64,000 bases of DNA. Origin: Chelatococcus asaccharovorans (lineage in GTDB: Bacteria > Pseudomonadota > Alphaproteobacteria > Rhizobiales > Beijerinckiaceae). Positions 39,283 through 47,680 of the stretch are shown here, piece after piece. The notes under the pieces were generated by a model, which saw nothing but the letters and a program-made list of their open reading frames with translations, searched no databases and was not told where the DNA came from. The stretch covers positions 1 through 64,000 of the forward strand of contig NZ_QJJK01000005.1 of NCBI RefSeq assembly GCF_003201475.1. The letters are read 5' to 3'. A program made the translations under genes and the position numbers. How positions within the stretch are numbered: position 1 is the stretch's first letter; each line of letters starts with the position of its first letter.

Positions 39283-40125
39283 CTACGCACCGCGCTTCAA
39301 TTCATCGCGCAGATCACTCAGGCGGCGGGCCGTCTCCATGGCGCGCTCGGGGCTCAGCTGGGTGAGCGACAGGACAATGGTCTCAAGGGTCAGCAGGATC
39401 GTGCCATAGAGCGTCATGTTGCCGACCTCGGTCCGCGGGACTTCCAGAACGGCCTGTGCGCCCTCGGCCAATTGACCGCCCGGATTGTCCGTGATGACGA
39501 CGAGTTGTCCGCCGACCCGCTGAAGCTCTGACTTCAGGATCACGCTTTCCTTGAGAACCCTGCCATAGGCGATGAGGATGACGGCATCACCGCGCTGAAG
39601 ACCGAGAAGCTGGTCTGCAAAAGTGTGGCCGGAGGCCTCCATCACAAAGCTGGATCGGCCTATGCGGCCGAGATGCGTCGCTGTTTGTTGCGCGAGCCGG
39701 ACGGGCGGGCCCCCTCCATAGAGGCCTATCCGATCGGCAGCGTTCAAAAGCCGCACCGCAGCTTCCAATTGCTCTGACAAGGGAGAGCGGGACAGCCTGT
39801 CGAGCATGTGAGCATAGGCGCCGACAACGAGCTGGAACGGCGTCCGGCTACGCTCCTGGGTGAGCTCGCCCAGGGTTACACCGACCTTCTCGACCGGAGT
39901 GCGGGCCCCCTCGTCGAGCTTCTGGGCGATCGCGGCCTTGAGGTGGGGCAGTCCGTCGAAGCCGAGCGACTGGATCGCCCGGATCACGGTTGCGTCGGAA
40001 GAGGAGATTTTGCCCGCCAGATCGAGCGCGGAGCTGACCAGAACCGCGTTCGGATGGTGCTCGACATAGTCGAGGAGCCGCCGGGCGGCGCCACTCAGAC
40101 GCTGTCCTTCCCGTATTTCGAGCAT
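39283..40125 (-). CDS. MurR/RpiR-family transcriptional regulator with SIS domain
   Basis: This 280-residue protein has an N-terminal RpiR helix-turn-helix (about residues 3-75, with AGKISSSDATVIRAIQSLGF) and a SIS sugar-isomerase domain (about 110-250, with RIGLYGGGPPVRLAQQTATH and AYGRVLKESVILKSELQRVG). SIS domains sense phosphosugars, or act without such a ligand when regulating amine catabolism. I chose ATG 40125 because GGAG lies about 9 bases upstream; a longer frame to 40290 has no ribosome site. It is colinear with the importer operon at 38934-30260 and is its best candidate regulator. Confidence 0.9.
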   Translation of the reverse strand: MLEIREGQRLSGAARRLLDYVEHHPNAVLVSSALDLAGKISSSDATVIRAIQSLGFDGLPHLKAAIAQKLDEGARTPVEKVGVTLGELTQERSRTPFQLVVGAYAHMLDRLSRSPLSEQLEAAVRLLNAADRIGLYGGGPPVRLAQQTATHLGRIGRSSFVMEASGHTFADQLLGLQRGDAVILIAYGRVLKESVILKSELQRVGGQLVVITDNPGGQLAEGAQAVLEVPRTEVGNMTLYGTILLTLETIVLSLTQLSPERAMETARRLSDLRDELKRGA

Positions 40126-40328
40126 CTCAGGTCTCCACCCTGTGGTCGTTGCGGCTGAACCCATCACATATGCGGGGAGCGCCGCGCAAGACCGCCGCCC
40201 GGGAAAAGGAGCCTCCACCGTAAGGAACCGGTTGAGCATGGTGCTCTTGGGTTGCGGGCTCGGGCCTTTCGGCCCACCCCGGAATGACACGGTGGTTCCG
40301 TATAAGATCAGCTTGCGCTTGTAGCGAA

Positions 40329-40377
40329 TTTGACATGGGTGTCCCGCCGGACATCGGGCTCCAGATCAAATGTCAAA
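40329..40377. repeat. Palindromic module 3, related in plan to modules 1 and 2
   Basis: TTTGACAT (40329-40336) pairs with ATGTCAAA (40370-40377), and inside them GGTGTCCC is followed, after a short loop, by GGACATC. The GACAT/ATGTC core and overall size match the inner part of the modules at 35416-35584, but the CTAGTGG ends are missing. Confidence 0.55.
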
Positions 40378-40579
40378 GCCTTCGAGAAGCGGGATCTGCT
40401 TCCTGACGTCGTGGGAGAAATACATGCCGCCCTGCCGGTTTGAATCGCGGCGTCGCCATACGTCCGCTTGCCGCCGATTGATAGGCGCAGCCAATCAATG
40501 TCGCCGAATTCCAATTGGTTGGCGTGGCGACATGCCCTGTATGTTTTACCAAAAAATATAAGAATGAGAGGGTTATCTT

Positions 40580-40675
40580 ATGAAGGCAATCAACGGATCA
40601 CTGCGTGGCATTCTATACTTCAATTCACTCCATTCAACGTCGGAGGTATTTCTTAATCTTCATAATTCCGAATAG
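40580..40675 (+). CDS. Possible small ORF or leader peptide (31 residues)
   Basis: ATG 40580 follows GAGAGG by 8 bases and opens a 31-residue frame (MKAINGSLRGILYFNSLHST, then 11 more residues) that stops at TAG 40673. It has no recognisable domain. It lies about 110 bp before the fused ATPase gene in AT-rich DNA. It could be a translated leader or chance. Confidence 0.2.
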   Translation: MKAINGSLRGILYFNSLHSTSEVFLNLHNSE

Positions 40676-40786
40676 TTTCACTAAGCTATCCGGTCTAAGT
40701 CTTCCATTCCGAGACGTGAGACGAAGCCGCTCCGCGCCACCTCAGGCCAATTGTCCCGAATGGAACAGGGCGGAACGAACAGAGAT

Positions 40787-42508
40787 ATGGACATCAGAAT
40801 GCCTGAGACAAAGCTGCCAAAGCCAGATTTAGCGCCCCCGCTTTTGTCTGTTCGGAACCTCTCTGTGCGTTTCGGCCAAGGGAACGCAGAAATCGGCGCT
40901 GTTTCCGATGTGTCCTTCACGATCGCCCGCTCGGCGACCGTGGGTCTTGTCGGAGAAAGCGGTTCGGGCAAATCCGTCACATCGCTCGCGATTACGCGCC
41001 TGTTTCCTAAATCCGCCAAGGCAGTCATAGACGGCGCAATCGAGTTTCGTGGTCGCGACCTCGTCACGATGCCGGAAGGCGATCTCCGCTCTATTCGTGG
41101 CGCAGGCATCTCCTATGTCTTTCAGGATCCGCTGTCCGCGTTGAACCCGGTGCGGCGCTGCGGCGAGCAAGTTGCAGAATCCATCCGCATTCACGAGGGA
41201 AATATTGACCGCGGGCAGGTGCATGCGCGGGTCGTGCAGATTTTCGAGCGGCTTGGTCTCCCGCGCAGCCGCGCGATCTACGACAGCTATCCGCACGAAC
41301 TCTCGGGAGGCATGCGCCAGCGCGTCATGATCGCGATGGCACTGGCCTGCAAGCCCGCCCTTCTCGTGGCCGATGAGCCAACGACCGCGCTGGACGTGAT
41401 CGTTCAGAAGCAAATCGTCGACCTTCTTCGCGACGCCGTTCGTGAATTCGATACATCTCTTCTTTTTATCAGTCACGATCTCGCGCTTGTCGCGAGCCTC
41501 GCAGACGAGATCGTCGTCATGCGCGATGGCAAGGTCGTCGAATATGGCATGACCGACCAGGTCGCGAGGAACCCGACCGATCCCTACACGCAGCAGCTCT
41601 GGAAAGCGATACCGACGCTTCAAGCCCCGCCGCGGGCCCCTCTCGGCGCGCGCAGGCCCGGCGGCACCTCTTCCGGCAACGACCTCCTGAAGGTCACCGA
41701 CGTTCGACACTCCTTCGTCCGCGGCAAAGGGAGGACGACCGCGCCATTCGCCCTCGACGACGTGTCCCTGTCCGCGCGCGAAGGGGAGACCATATGCGTG
41801 ATCGGCGAATCAGGGAGTGGAAAATCGACGCTGGCACGTTGCGTGGCTGGTCTCATCGCTCCCGATAGCGGGAGCATTCTCTTCAATGGTCACGAACTTG
41901 TCGGCGCCACCGCGAAGACCTGGGGAACGGTTCGCCGTGACATCCAGATGGTCTTCCAGGATCCCTATGCCTCGCTGAATCCGCGCATGAAGGTCGCGGA
42001 CCTTGTTACCGAGGGCCTTCTTATCAATCGCATATCGAGCGCGAAGGCGGATCTGCGCCACCAGGCGATCGAGCTCCTCGAAATGGTCGGCCTGAAAGCC
42101 TCTCACGGGGACCGCTATCCGCATCAATTCTCGGGTGGCCAGAGGCAGCGCATCGCGATTGCCCGGGCCCTTGCCCTACGGCCAAAGCTGCTCATCTGCG
42201 ACGAGCCCGTGACATCGCTGGATGTCTCCGTGCGGGCCCAGATCGTCCAATTGTTGATGGATATCCAGAATGCGGAAGGGCTCACATACCTTTTCATAAC
42301 GCACGACATCGCTCTGGCGCGACAGATCGCCGACCGCGCCGTGGTGATGAAGCAGGGCCGGGTCGTCGAGGCCGGTGAGGCGACGCATGTCATTGACCGA
42401 CCGACCCAGGATTATACGAAGGCGCTGCGGGCCGCTGTGCCGGACATGCCGGCGGCGTTCGAACGCCACCCGTTACCGCAAGCGCTGAGACACGCTTCGC
42501 GCCCATGA
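40787..42508 (+). CDS. Fused peptide-type ABC ATPase (DppD-DppF in one chain), second system
   Basis: The protein is about 573 residues with two complete ATPase domains. The first has [24 protein letters not shown] and [10 protein letters not shown]; the second has [25 protein letters not shown] and [10 protein letters not shown]. The linker holds the usual oligopeptide-family [16 protein letters not shown] segment. It is the first gene of a plus-strand operon with a binding protein and two permeases. The start is uncertain among ATGs at 40760, 40787 and 40799; none has a strong ribosome site. It is a full-length version of the fusion seen at 33940-35394, so it is not a recent copy. Confidence 0.92.
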   Translation: MDIRMPETKLPKPDLAPPLLSVRNLSVRFGQGNAEIGAVSDVSFTIARSATVGLVGESGSGKSVTSLAITRLFPKSAKAVIDGAIEFRGRDLVTMPEGDLRSIRGAGISYVFQDPLSALNPVRRCGEQVAESIRIHEGNIDRGQVHARVVQIFERLGLPRSRAIYDSYPHELSGGMRQRVMIAMALACKPALLVADEPTTALDVIVQKQIVDLLRDAVREFDTSLLFISHDLALVASLADEIVVMRDGKVVEYGMTDQVARNPTDPYTQQLWKAIPTLQAPPRAPLGARRPGGTSSGNDLLKVTDVRHSFVRGKGRTTAPFALDDVSLSAREGETICVIGESGSGKSTLARCVAGLIAPDSGSILFNGHELVGATAKTWGTVRRDIQMVFQDPYASLNPRMKVADLVTEGLLINRISSAKADLRHQAIELLEMVGLKASHGDRYPHQFSGGQRQRIAIARALALRPKLLICDEPVTSLDVSVRAQIVQLLMDIQNAEGLTYLFITHDIALARQIADRAVVMKQGRVVEAGEATHVIDRPTQDYTKALRAAVPDMPAAFERHPLPQALRHASRP

Positions 42509-42594
42509 TACGGAATATCTGATCTCGCTAGACTGCAATGAGACTGAAGCAATATTTCAACCACAACGTTCAACGAAAAGAGGGGTACCATAGC

Positions 42595-44142
42595 ATGGCG
42601 GGATACCGATGGTTTGCGGCCGCGAGTTTAGTAATTCTGACGGCCGGCGCTGCGACCGGCGGTCGAGCCCAGGGCGCGAGCAACGGCGTCGCCTGCGGAT
42701 CGGGACAACCTGTCAGCGTCAATCTCCTCTGGCCGACGCAACCGAATACCCTTGATCCGAACTACGACACCCTCGTCATGTTCGCGCAGATCAGTCGGAA
42801 CATGTTCAATGGCCTTTTTAAACTCGACGATTCGATGACGCTCCAGCCGGATCTGGCGGTCAGCTACAGCCAGCCCGACGCATTGACCTATGAGATCGAG
42901 CTCCGAAAAGACGTGGTGTTTCATGACGGCTCTCCCTTCACCTCCGCCGATGTCGTCGCGACATTCGATCGCATCGTGAAGGATCAGAAATTAGCTTCGA
43001 AGCAACGCAGCTATGTCAGCAATATCAAATCCGTGACGCCGAAAGGTGATCACGCTGTAAACTTCGTGCTCAAACAGCCCGATAGCTCGTTTCTCAAGAG
43101 CCTTGCGACAATTATTTACATTACGCCCAGGAGCGTCATCGACAAGGTCGGTAACGTTGAATTCGGCAAGAAGCCTGTCGGCACGGGGCCATTCAAGCTC
43201 GACAGCTGGACGATGGGCGATAGCGTCGTGCTTACCGCCAATTGCGACTATCACGGTGACAAACCGATCCCGAGCAAGGTCGAGTTTCGCTTTATCGCCG
43301 AGCCCGCAACGCAGATCAGCTCCCTCCAGAGCGGGGAGATCGACATTGCAACACAAGTCACATCCGATCTGACTGCAGCATTGAAGTCTTCACGCGACGT
43401 GGCTGTTCAATCGATCGATGGTAATCAGACCTTCTGGTTGAGCATGAATACAAAGGAAGGGCCCTTTGCCGATCCAAGAGTTCGTCAAGCTCTGAACTAT
43501 GCGATCGACAGGACCGCCATCGCTCGGCAGCTCCTTGGCGGTTTCGCGACCCCGGTCGGTCAAGTTTATTCGAAAAGCGTCTTCGGATACACAAAGGCGG
43601 TATCGCCGTACCCCTTCGATCCGGATAAGGCTAAGGCGCTTCTGCGTGAAGCCGGATACGACAGCTCCAGGCCATTGAAAATCGAATTCTATAATTTCCG
43701 TGCGGAGCTCAACCCGGTCCAGCAAAGCATCGCCTCGTTTCTCTCGGATGTCGGTATCAAGGTGACGACGCGGTTCGACCCGAATTACTTTGTCGATACC
43801 TGGCAGTCTGGGAAGATGGGCCGAGGCCAGGTGATTATACGGTCCAACAACAATCTCCTGATGGATGCCGATTTTGCCCTCGGGCTGGAGCTTGATGGCA
43901 CGCGTCGGGGAATGTACTTCAGTTCACCGGAGACAGATGCCGCGATAGCCAAGGCGCGCGGGGAGAGCGATCGGAATGCACGCCAGGCCGCTTACGACGC
44001 GCTCAACAAGACGCTCTACAACCTTGCGCCGGTGACCTTCCTCTATAGCACTGACGGGATATACGGCGTCAGCACGCGGGTCGACTGGAAACCAAGGCCG
44101 GACGGCGCGATCTATCTCGCCAACGTAACCAAGCGCCGATGA
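42595..44142 (+). CDS. Family 5 (peptide-type) extracellular solute-binding protein, second system
   Basis: This 515-residue protein begins MAGYRWFAAASLVILTAGAA, a signal peptide with probable cleavage after GRAQG. The mature part has SMTLQPDLAVSYSQPDALTY and LRKDVVFHDGSPFTSADVVA, the family-5 signature. I chose ATG 42595 since GAGGGG lies upstream; the in-frame ATG at 42538 would add 19 polar residues before the signal. It lies between the ATPase and the permease genes. In view of the HyuAB pair downstream, the ligand may be a cyclic amide, lactam or peptide. Confidence 0.92.
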   Translation: MAGYRWFAAASLVILTAGAATGGRAQGASNGVACGSGQPVSVNLLWPTQPNTLDPNYDTLVMFAQISRNMFNGLFKLDDSMTLQPDLAVSYSQPDALTYEIELRKDVVFHDGSPFTSADVVATFDRIVKDQKLASKQRSYVSNIKSVTPKGDHAVNFVLKQPDSSFLKSLATIIYITPRSVIDKVGNVEFGKKPVGTGPFKLDSWTMGDSVVLTANCDYHGDKPIPSKVEFRFIAEPATQISSLQSGEIDIATQVTSDLTAALKSSRDVAVQSIDGNQTFWLSMNTKEGPFADPRVRQALNYAIDRTAIARQLLGGFATPVGQVYSKSVFGYTKAVSPYPFDPDKAKALLREAGYDSSRPLKIEFYNFRAELNPVQQSIASFLSDVGIKVTTRFDPNYFVDTWQSGKMGRGQVIIRSNNNLLMDADFALGLELDGTRRGMYFSSPETDAAIAKARGESDRNARQAAYDALNKTLYNLAPVTFLYSTDGIYGVSTRVDWKPRPDGAIYLANVTKRR

Positions 44143-44172
44143 TCAGGATGGCCGACAAGGGGAGCAGGTCGC

Positions 44173-45093
44173 ATGCGTAGCCGCTTTATCAATCGCCTCG
44201 CTTTCAGCGTGCTCGTGATGCTGGGCGTTTCCGCCATCACCTTCCTGTTGATGTTCCTGGCTGGCGATCCGGCCGCTCTCCTCGCCTCCGAGGATGCCAC
44301 CGCGGCCGAGGTCGAGGCAATACGCAAGGCCTATGGTTTCGATCGCCCCATTGTCGTCCAGTATCTGGACTGGCTGTGGCACGCTGTTCAGGGAGACTTG
44401 GGTGTTTCGTACCAGAGCCGGCGTCCCGCGTTGGAGCTTATCCTCCATGCCCTGCCGAATACGCTCCTGCTGATCGCCTGTGCACTTGCGCTGTCCGTGT
44501 CGACCGGCGTCATCGTCGGCGTGCTGGCGGCAACCTTCCGGGGCAGCAGGTTTGACCGCCTTGTCATCACGGGGTCGGTGTTCGTCCAGTCGCTGCCCTC
44601 TTTCTGGCTCGGAATTGTGATGATCCTCATCTTCAGCGCGACACTGCGGCTTCTCCCGACATCGGGATTCCGTGGGCCTTCCTATCTTATTCTGCCGGCG
44701 GTGACGCTGGCGACATTTCAGGTCGGCACCTTCGCGCGCATGGTCCGCTCGTCCATGCTCGAAGTGCTGGACTCCGATTTTGTACGCACGGCACGCGCGA
44801 AAGGCGCATCAGCGGGATCGATCGTGTTTGGCCATGCGCTCCCTAATGCTGCTTTACCCATCATCACCGTCGTAGGTCTTGAACTCGGCGGATTATATGG
44901 TGGGGCAGTGGTTACAGAGACAGTGTTCGGTTGGCCCGGCGTGAACACATTAGCGCTGTCGGCGATCACCTCGCGCGATATGCCGGTCATTCAGGCCTTT
45001 GTGCTCGTCGTCGGCATTCTCGTTGTCATCACCAATCTCGTCATCGACATGCTCTATACCATTCTCGACCCGCGCACGCGGGGAGCCAGATAA
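44173..45093 (+). CDS. Peptide-type ABC permease, DppB type, second system
   Basis: This 306-residue permease has the DppB plan: RLAFSVLVMLGVSAITFLLM as first segment, KAYGFDRPIVVQYLDWLWHA in the periplasm, and the loop ARMVRSSMLEVLDSDFVRTA followed by RAKGAS. It pairs with the DppC-type permease that starts inside its TAATG stop/start overlap. The length is normal. Confidence 0.94.
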   Translation: MRSRFINRLAFSVLVMLGVSAITFLLMFLAGDPAALLASEDATAAEVEAIRKAYGFDRPIVVQYLDWLWHAVQGDLGVSYQSRRPALELILHALPNTLLLIACALALSVSTGVIVGVLAATFRGSRFDRLVITGSVFVQSLPSFWLGIVMILIFSATLRLLPTSGFRGPSYLILPAVTLATFQVGTFARMVRSSMLEVLDSDFVRTARAKGASAGSIVFGHALPNAALPIITVVGLELGGLYGGAVVTETVFGWPGVNTLALSAITSRDMPVIQAFVLVVGILVVITNLVIDMLYTILDPRTRGAR

Positions 45094-45989
45094 TGTCTCA
45101 CGCCACCTCGTTGCCCCTGCGCCCTCAACCACAATCGCCATCGAAGGCCCGACCGATCAATCTGCGGCTCCTGATCCCGGCCGGGCTGCTGGGGGTGATC
45201 GTCGTCATTGCCTGCCTGGCACCCTGGATCTCACCTTATGGACCCAACTCCCAGGATCTCTCGGCGCGTCTGCTGCCGCCGCTCTGGCAGGCAGGCGGGT
45301 CCACCAAACATCTCCTGGGGACTGATGATCTTGGAAGAGATATTCTGACGCGGATCATGTATGGCGCGCGGGTCTCTCTGAGCATCGGCGCCATCGCCGT
45401 CATCTGCCGCATGGTCTCCGGCGTGCTGATCGGCCTCGTGGCTGGTTATTTCGGCGGCCCCCTTCTCACGTTCTTCATGCGGCTCGGCGATGTTCAACTG
45501 GCCTTGCCAACGCTTGTTCTTGCCATCGGCGTGATCGCGGCGCTCGGACCGAGCACGTCGAATGTCATCCTCGTCCTCGCGATCACCGGCTGGGTTCTGT
45601 ATGCTCGACTGGTCGTCAGCCAGGTCATCGTCGTGAGGCGGCAGGACTATATCGCGAGCGCGCAACTCCTCGGAGCCTCGCATTGTCGCATCATTTTCAA
45701 ACATCTGCTTCCCAACATCATCCCGTCTGTCATCGTCTTTGCCAGCCTCGACCTCGGCTTGATGATGCTGACGGAGGGATCGTTGTCCTTTCTCGGGTTG
45801 GGCGTTCAGCCTCCTGAACCCTCATGGGGAGGAATGGCAGCGGGCGGCCGTGCGTTGATCAGCACAGCCTGGTGGATCGCGACCCTGCCGGGTGCGGCGC
45901 TCGTGGTGACTGTCGCTCTGGTCAATGTTCTTGGCGAGCAGTTGCGTGATCGTCTCGATCCACGTCTCGATGCAACGCGAAGTGCGTAG
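45093..45989 (+). CDS. Peptide-type ABC permease, DppC type, second system
   Basis: This 298-residue permease has KHLLGTDDLGRDILTRIMYG (about residues 71-90), the DppC hallmark, and SLSFLGLGVQPPEPSWGGMA near the end. The ATG at 45093 overlaps the upstream TAA by one base. It completes the importer; the MmgE/PrpD gene follows after 57 bases with its own ribosome site. Confidence 0.94.
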   Translation: MSHATSLPLRPQPQSPSKARPINLRLLIPAGLLGVIVVIACLAPWISPYGPNSQDLSARLLPPLWQAGGSTKHLLGTDDLGRDILTRIMYGARVSLSIGAIAVICRMVSGVLIGLVAGYFGGPLLTFFMRLGDVQLALPTLVLAIGVIAALGPSTSNVILVLAITGWVLYARLVVSQVIVVRRQDYIASAQLLGASHCRIIFKHLLPNIIPSVIVFASLDLGLMMLTEGSLSFLGLGVQPPEPSWGGMAAGGRALISTAWWIATLPGAALVVTVALVNVLGEQLRDRLDPRLDATRSA

Positions 45990-46046
45990 CGCGTCAGCGT
46001 GCGTCAACACCCACGCGTAGCAGACAATCACTATGGAGGGCGTCTC

Positions 46047-47390
46047 GTGAACGAGGGGACAGTTTCCGCCGAACTCATCAACCGAATGCGCTGTTTTGTG
46101 GATGCCGATTGGGATCCTGCAATACGCCGGCGGACCGAATTATGCCTCATCGACAGTATCAGCTGCTTTTCAGCGGGACTTGGACTTGCGCATTTCAAGC
46201 CAAGTGCAGTCGTCGCACCTTCGCTGTTTGGCACCAACGCCGCAAATGACGATACCTCCACGCTCTCGCCGTTTCTTGCTGCCTATCTCTACGGCCAGGC
46301 CGCGAACGCGCTCGACTACGATGACACGCTTCTCGGCCATCCCGGCGCTCCGATCATCGGCGCCATCCTGGCCGTCGCTGCGAGGGAACGGCTTCCGATG
46401 GATCGGCTGCTGCGGGGCATCGCAGCAGGGTATGAGGCGCACTGGATTCTGGCGTCCTCAGCCATACCGTCGCGTGAAAGAGCAGCCCTCGTGCGGTCCG
46501 TCGGCGTTTGGGATACGGTCGCGGCCAGCATCGGCATTGCAATCTCGTTCGGAAGGAGCTCCGAATTCCTGGAACGCCTGGTGGGTGTGGCGGTTGCCCA
46601 TTCTCTACTTCCCTATACGGCGAAATGGTACGAACGGCCGGTACCGGCTCTGAAGAACAATCTCGGCTGGGCGGCGGCCGGCGCCGTCATGGCGGTCGGT
46701 CTGGTCGAGGCTGGCCAGACCGGCGTTTCAAACGCGCTCGATGGGGCTTCGGGAATGTGGAGAATGGCCGGATCTGATCAATGCGATCTGACGCGAACAC
46801 GCAAAGACCAGCCTGCTGTTGCGCGGGTCGGTTTCAAGCAATTCCCCGCATGCTGGCACCTGCAGGAATATCTGAAATCGTTTTCTATCAGCTTACAGCA
46901 GCTGACTGACAATGAAGAGATCGTCGCAATCACGGTTAAGGGTCCCGCAGAGGTTGAGAAATTTTGTCGGCGAGACATAATCGTGCCAGCGGACGTAGCC
47001 TTTAGCCTGCCCGCGACCTTCAGTCTTCTGCTCGCGGGTGTTGAGCCTGGATCGCAATGGGACGCGGTCGCGAACCATTCGCCCGCGCTTCGGTACAAAG
47101 ACAGGTTTGTGTTTGATCTGTCCGAGGAAAGGTCGGTGACGCTGGAGTTAACGAGCGGTCGTCTAATCACGGCCGATGTTGCGGTGAGCGATCCGACCGA
47201 CTTGGCGAGCTTTGGCCTTGATGAGAAGGGTGTGCTCGCCAAGTCTGAACGTTTGACACCATCACCACTACGCTCCGCATTGGATATGGCGTTTACATCA
47301 ACGCACGGGGACCCTGCGCAATTATATGAAGCGGTCGCCCGTATGATTATTCGTACCTGTCAGGGTAAGCCTCTCGATCATGTCCTATAA
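46047..47390 (+). CDS. MmgE/PrpD-family protein
   Basis: This 447-residue protein shows the family pattern: LCLIDSISCFSAGLGLAHFK near the N-terminus, ANALDYDDTLLGHPGAPIIG in the centre, and VARVGFKQFPACWHLQEYLK. Members include 2-methylcitrate dehydratase PrpD, but many family members are found in amide or hydantoin catabolic clusters with unknown reactions, which fits here. I chose GTG 46047 because GGAGGG lies about 7 bases upstream; the in-frame GTG at 45999 has none. A terminator-like hairpin follows at 47407. Confidence 0.88.
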   Translation: MNEGTVSAELINRMRCFVDADWDPAIRRRTELCLIDSISCFSAGLGLAHFKPSAVVAPSLFGTNAANDDTSTLSPFLAAYLYGQAANALDYDDTLLGHPGAPIIGAILAVAARERLPMDRLLRGIAAGYEAHWILASSAIPSRERAALVRSVGVWDTVAASIGIAISFGRSSEFLERLVGVAVAHSLLPYTAKWYERPVPALKNNLGWAAAGAVMAVGLVEAGQTGVSNALDGASGMWRMAGSDQCDLTRTRKDQPAVARVGFKQFPACWHLQEYLKSFSISLQQLTDNEEIVAITVKGPAEVEKFCRRDIIVPADVAFSLPATFSLLLAGVEPGSQWDAVANHSPALRYKDRFVFDLSEERSVTLELTSGRLITADVAVSDPTDLASFGLDEKGVLAKSERLTPSPLRSALDMAFTSTHGDPAQLYEAVARMIIRTCQGKPLDHVL

Positions 47391-47406
47391 GCGGCGGACC
47401 ACCATA

Positions 47407-47431
47407 GAGGCGCCTCGCGGCGGCTCTTTTT
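47407..47431 (+). terminator. Rho-independent terminator after the MmgE/PrpD gene
   Basis: GAG-G-CGCC and GGCG-G-CTC form an eight-base-pair-long stem with one G-G mismatch and the loop TCGC, followed by TTTTT. It lies 17 bases after the stop codon at 47390. It should end the importer-PrpD transcript, so the HyuA gene at 47681 likely has its own promoter in 47432-47680. Confidence 0.65.
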
Positions 47432-47680
47432 GCGGATCGCGCAGGTCGTGGTGTCATCAGAGCAGCTTTCGAGCCCTGATGGTCAGCCGCACACCTTGCA
47501 GGCTCGCGCCCGTCAGATGAACGCGTAGATACCGTTCGCGCCGCAATATTTGCATGGGCGACCGGACTTATTTGAATTCCCAATCAATGTTGGAGAACAA
47601 TGACTTCTCCTTCAGAGGCGAGAACCTTTAAGTTGTTTCGACGCGACCTGGCCCTTCGCTTGAGGAGAGAATAGCAAATT
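47432..47680. other. Upstream region of the hydantoinase genes
   Basis: This 249-bp stretch lies between the terminator and the HyuA start codon. It becomes AT-rich toward the gene and has GAGGAGAG about 11 bases before ATG 47681. I see no other gene; a promoter here is inferred. Confidence 0.45.

Larger units (their letters stand above)
40126..40786. other. 661-bp intergenic region between two divergent transport loci
   Basis: It contains promoters in both directions, a GGGCC-TTTC-GGCCC hairpin (40262-40275), palindromic module 3 (40329-40377), an ATTGAT/ATCAAT dyad near 40478-40500, and an AT-rich stretch from about 40540 to 40690. A small possible reading frame (40580-40675) is listed separately. 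Confidence 0.5.
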
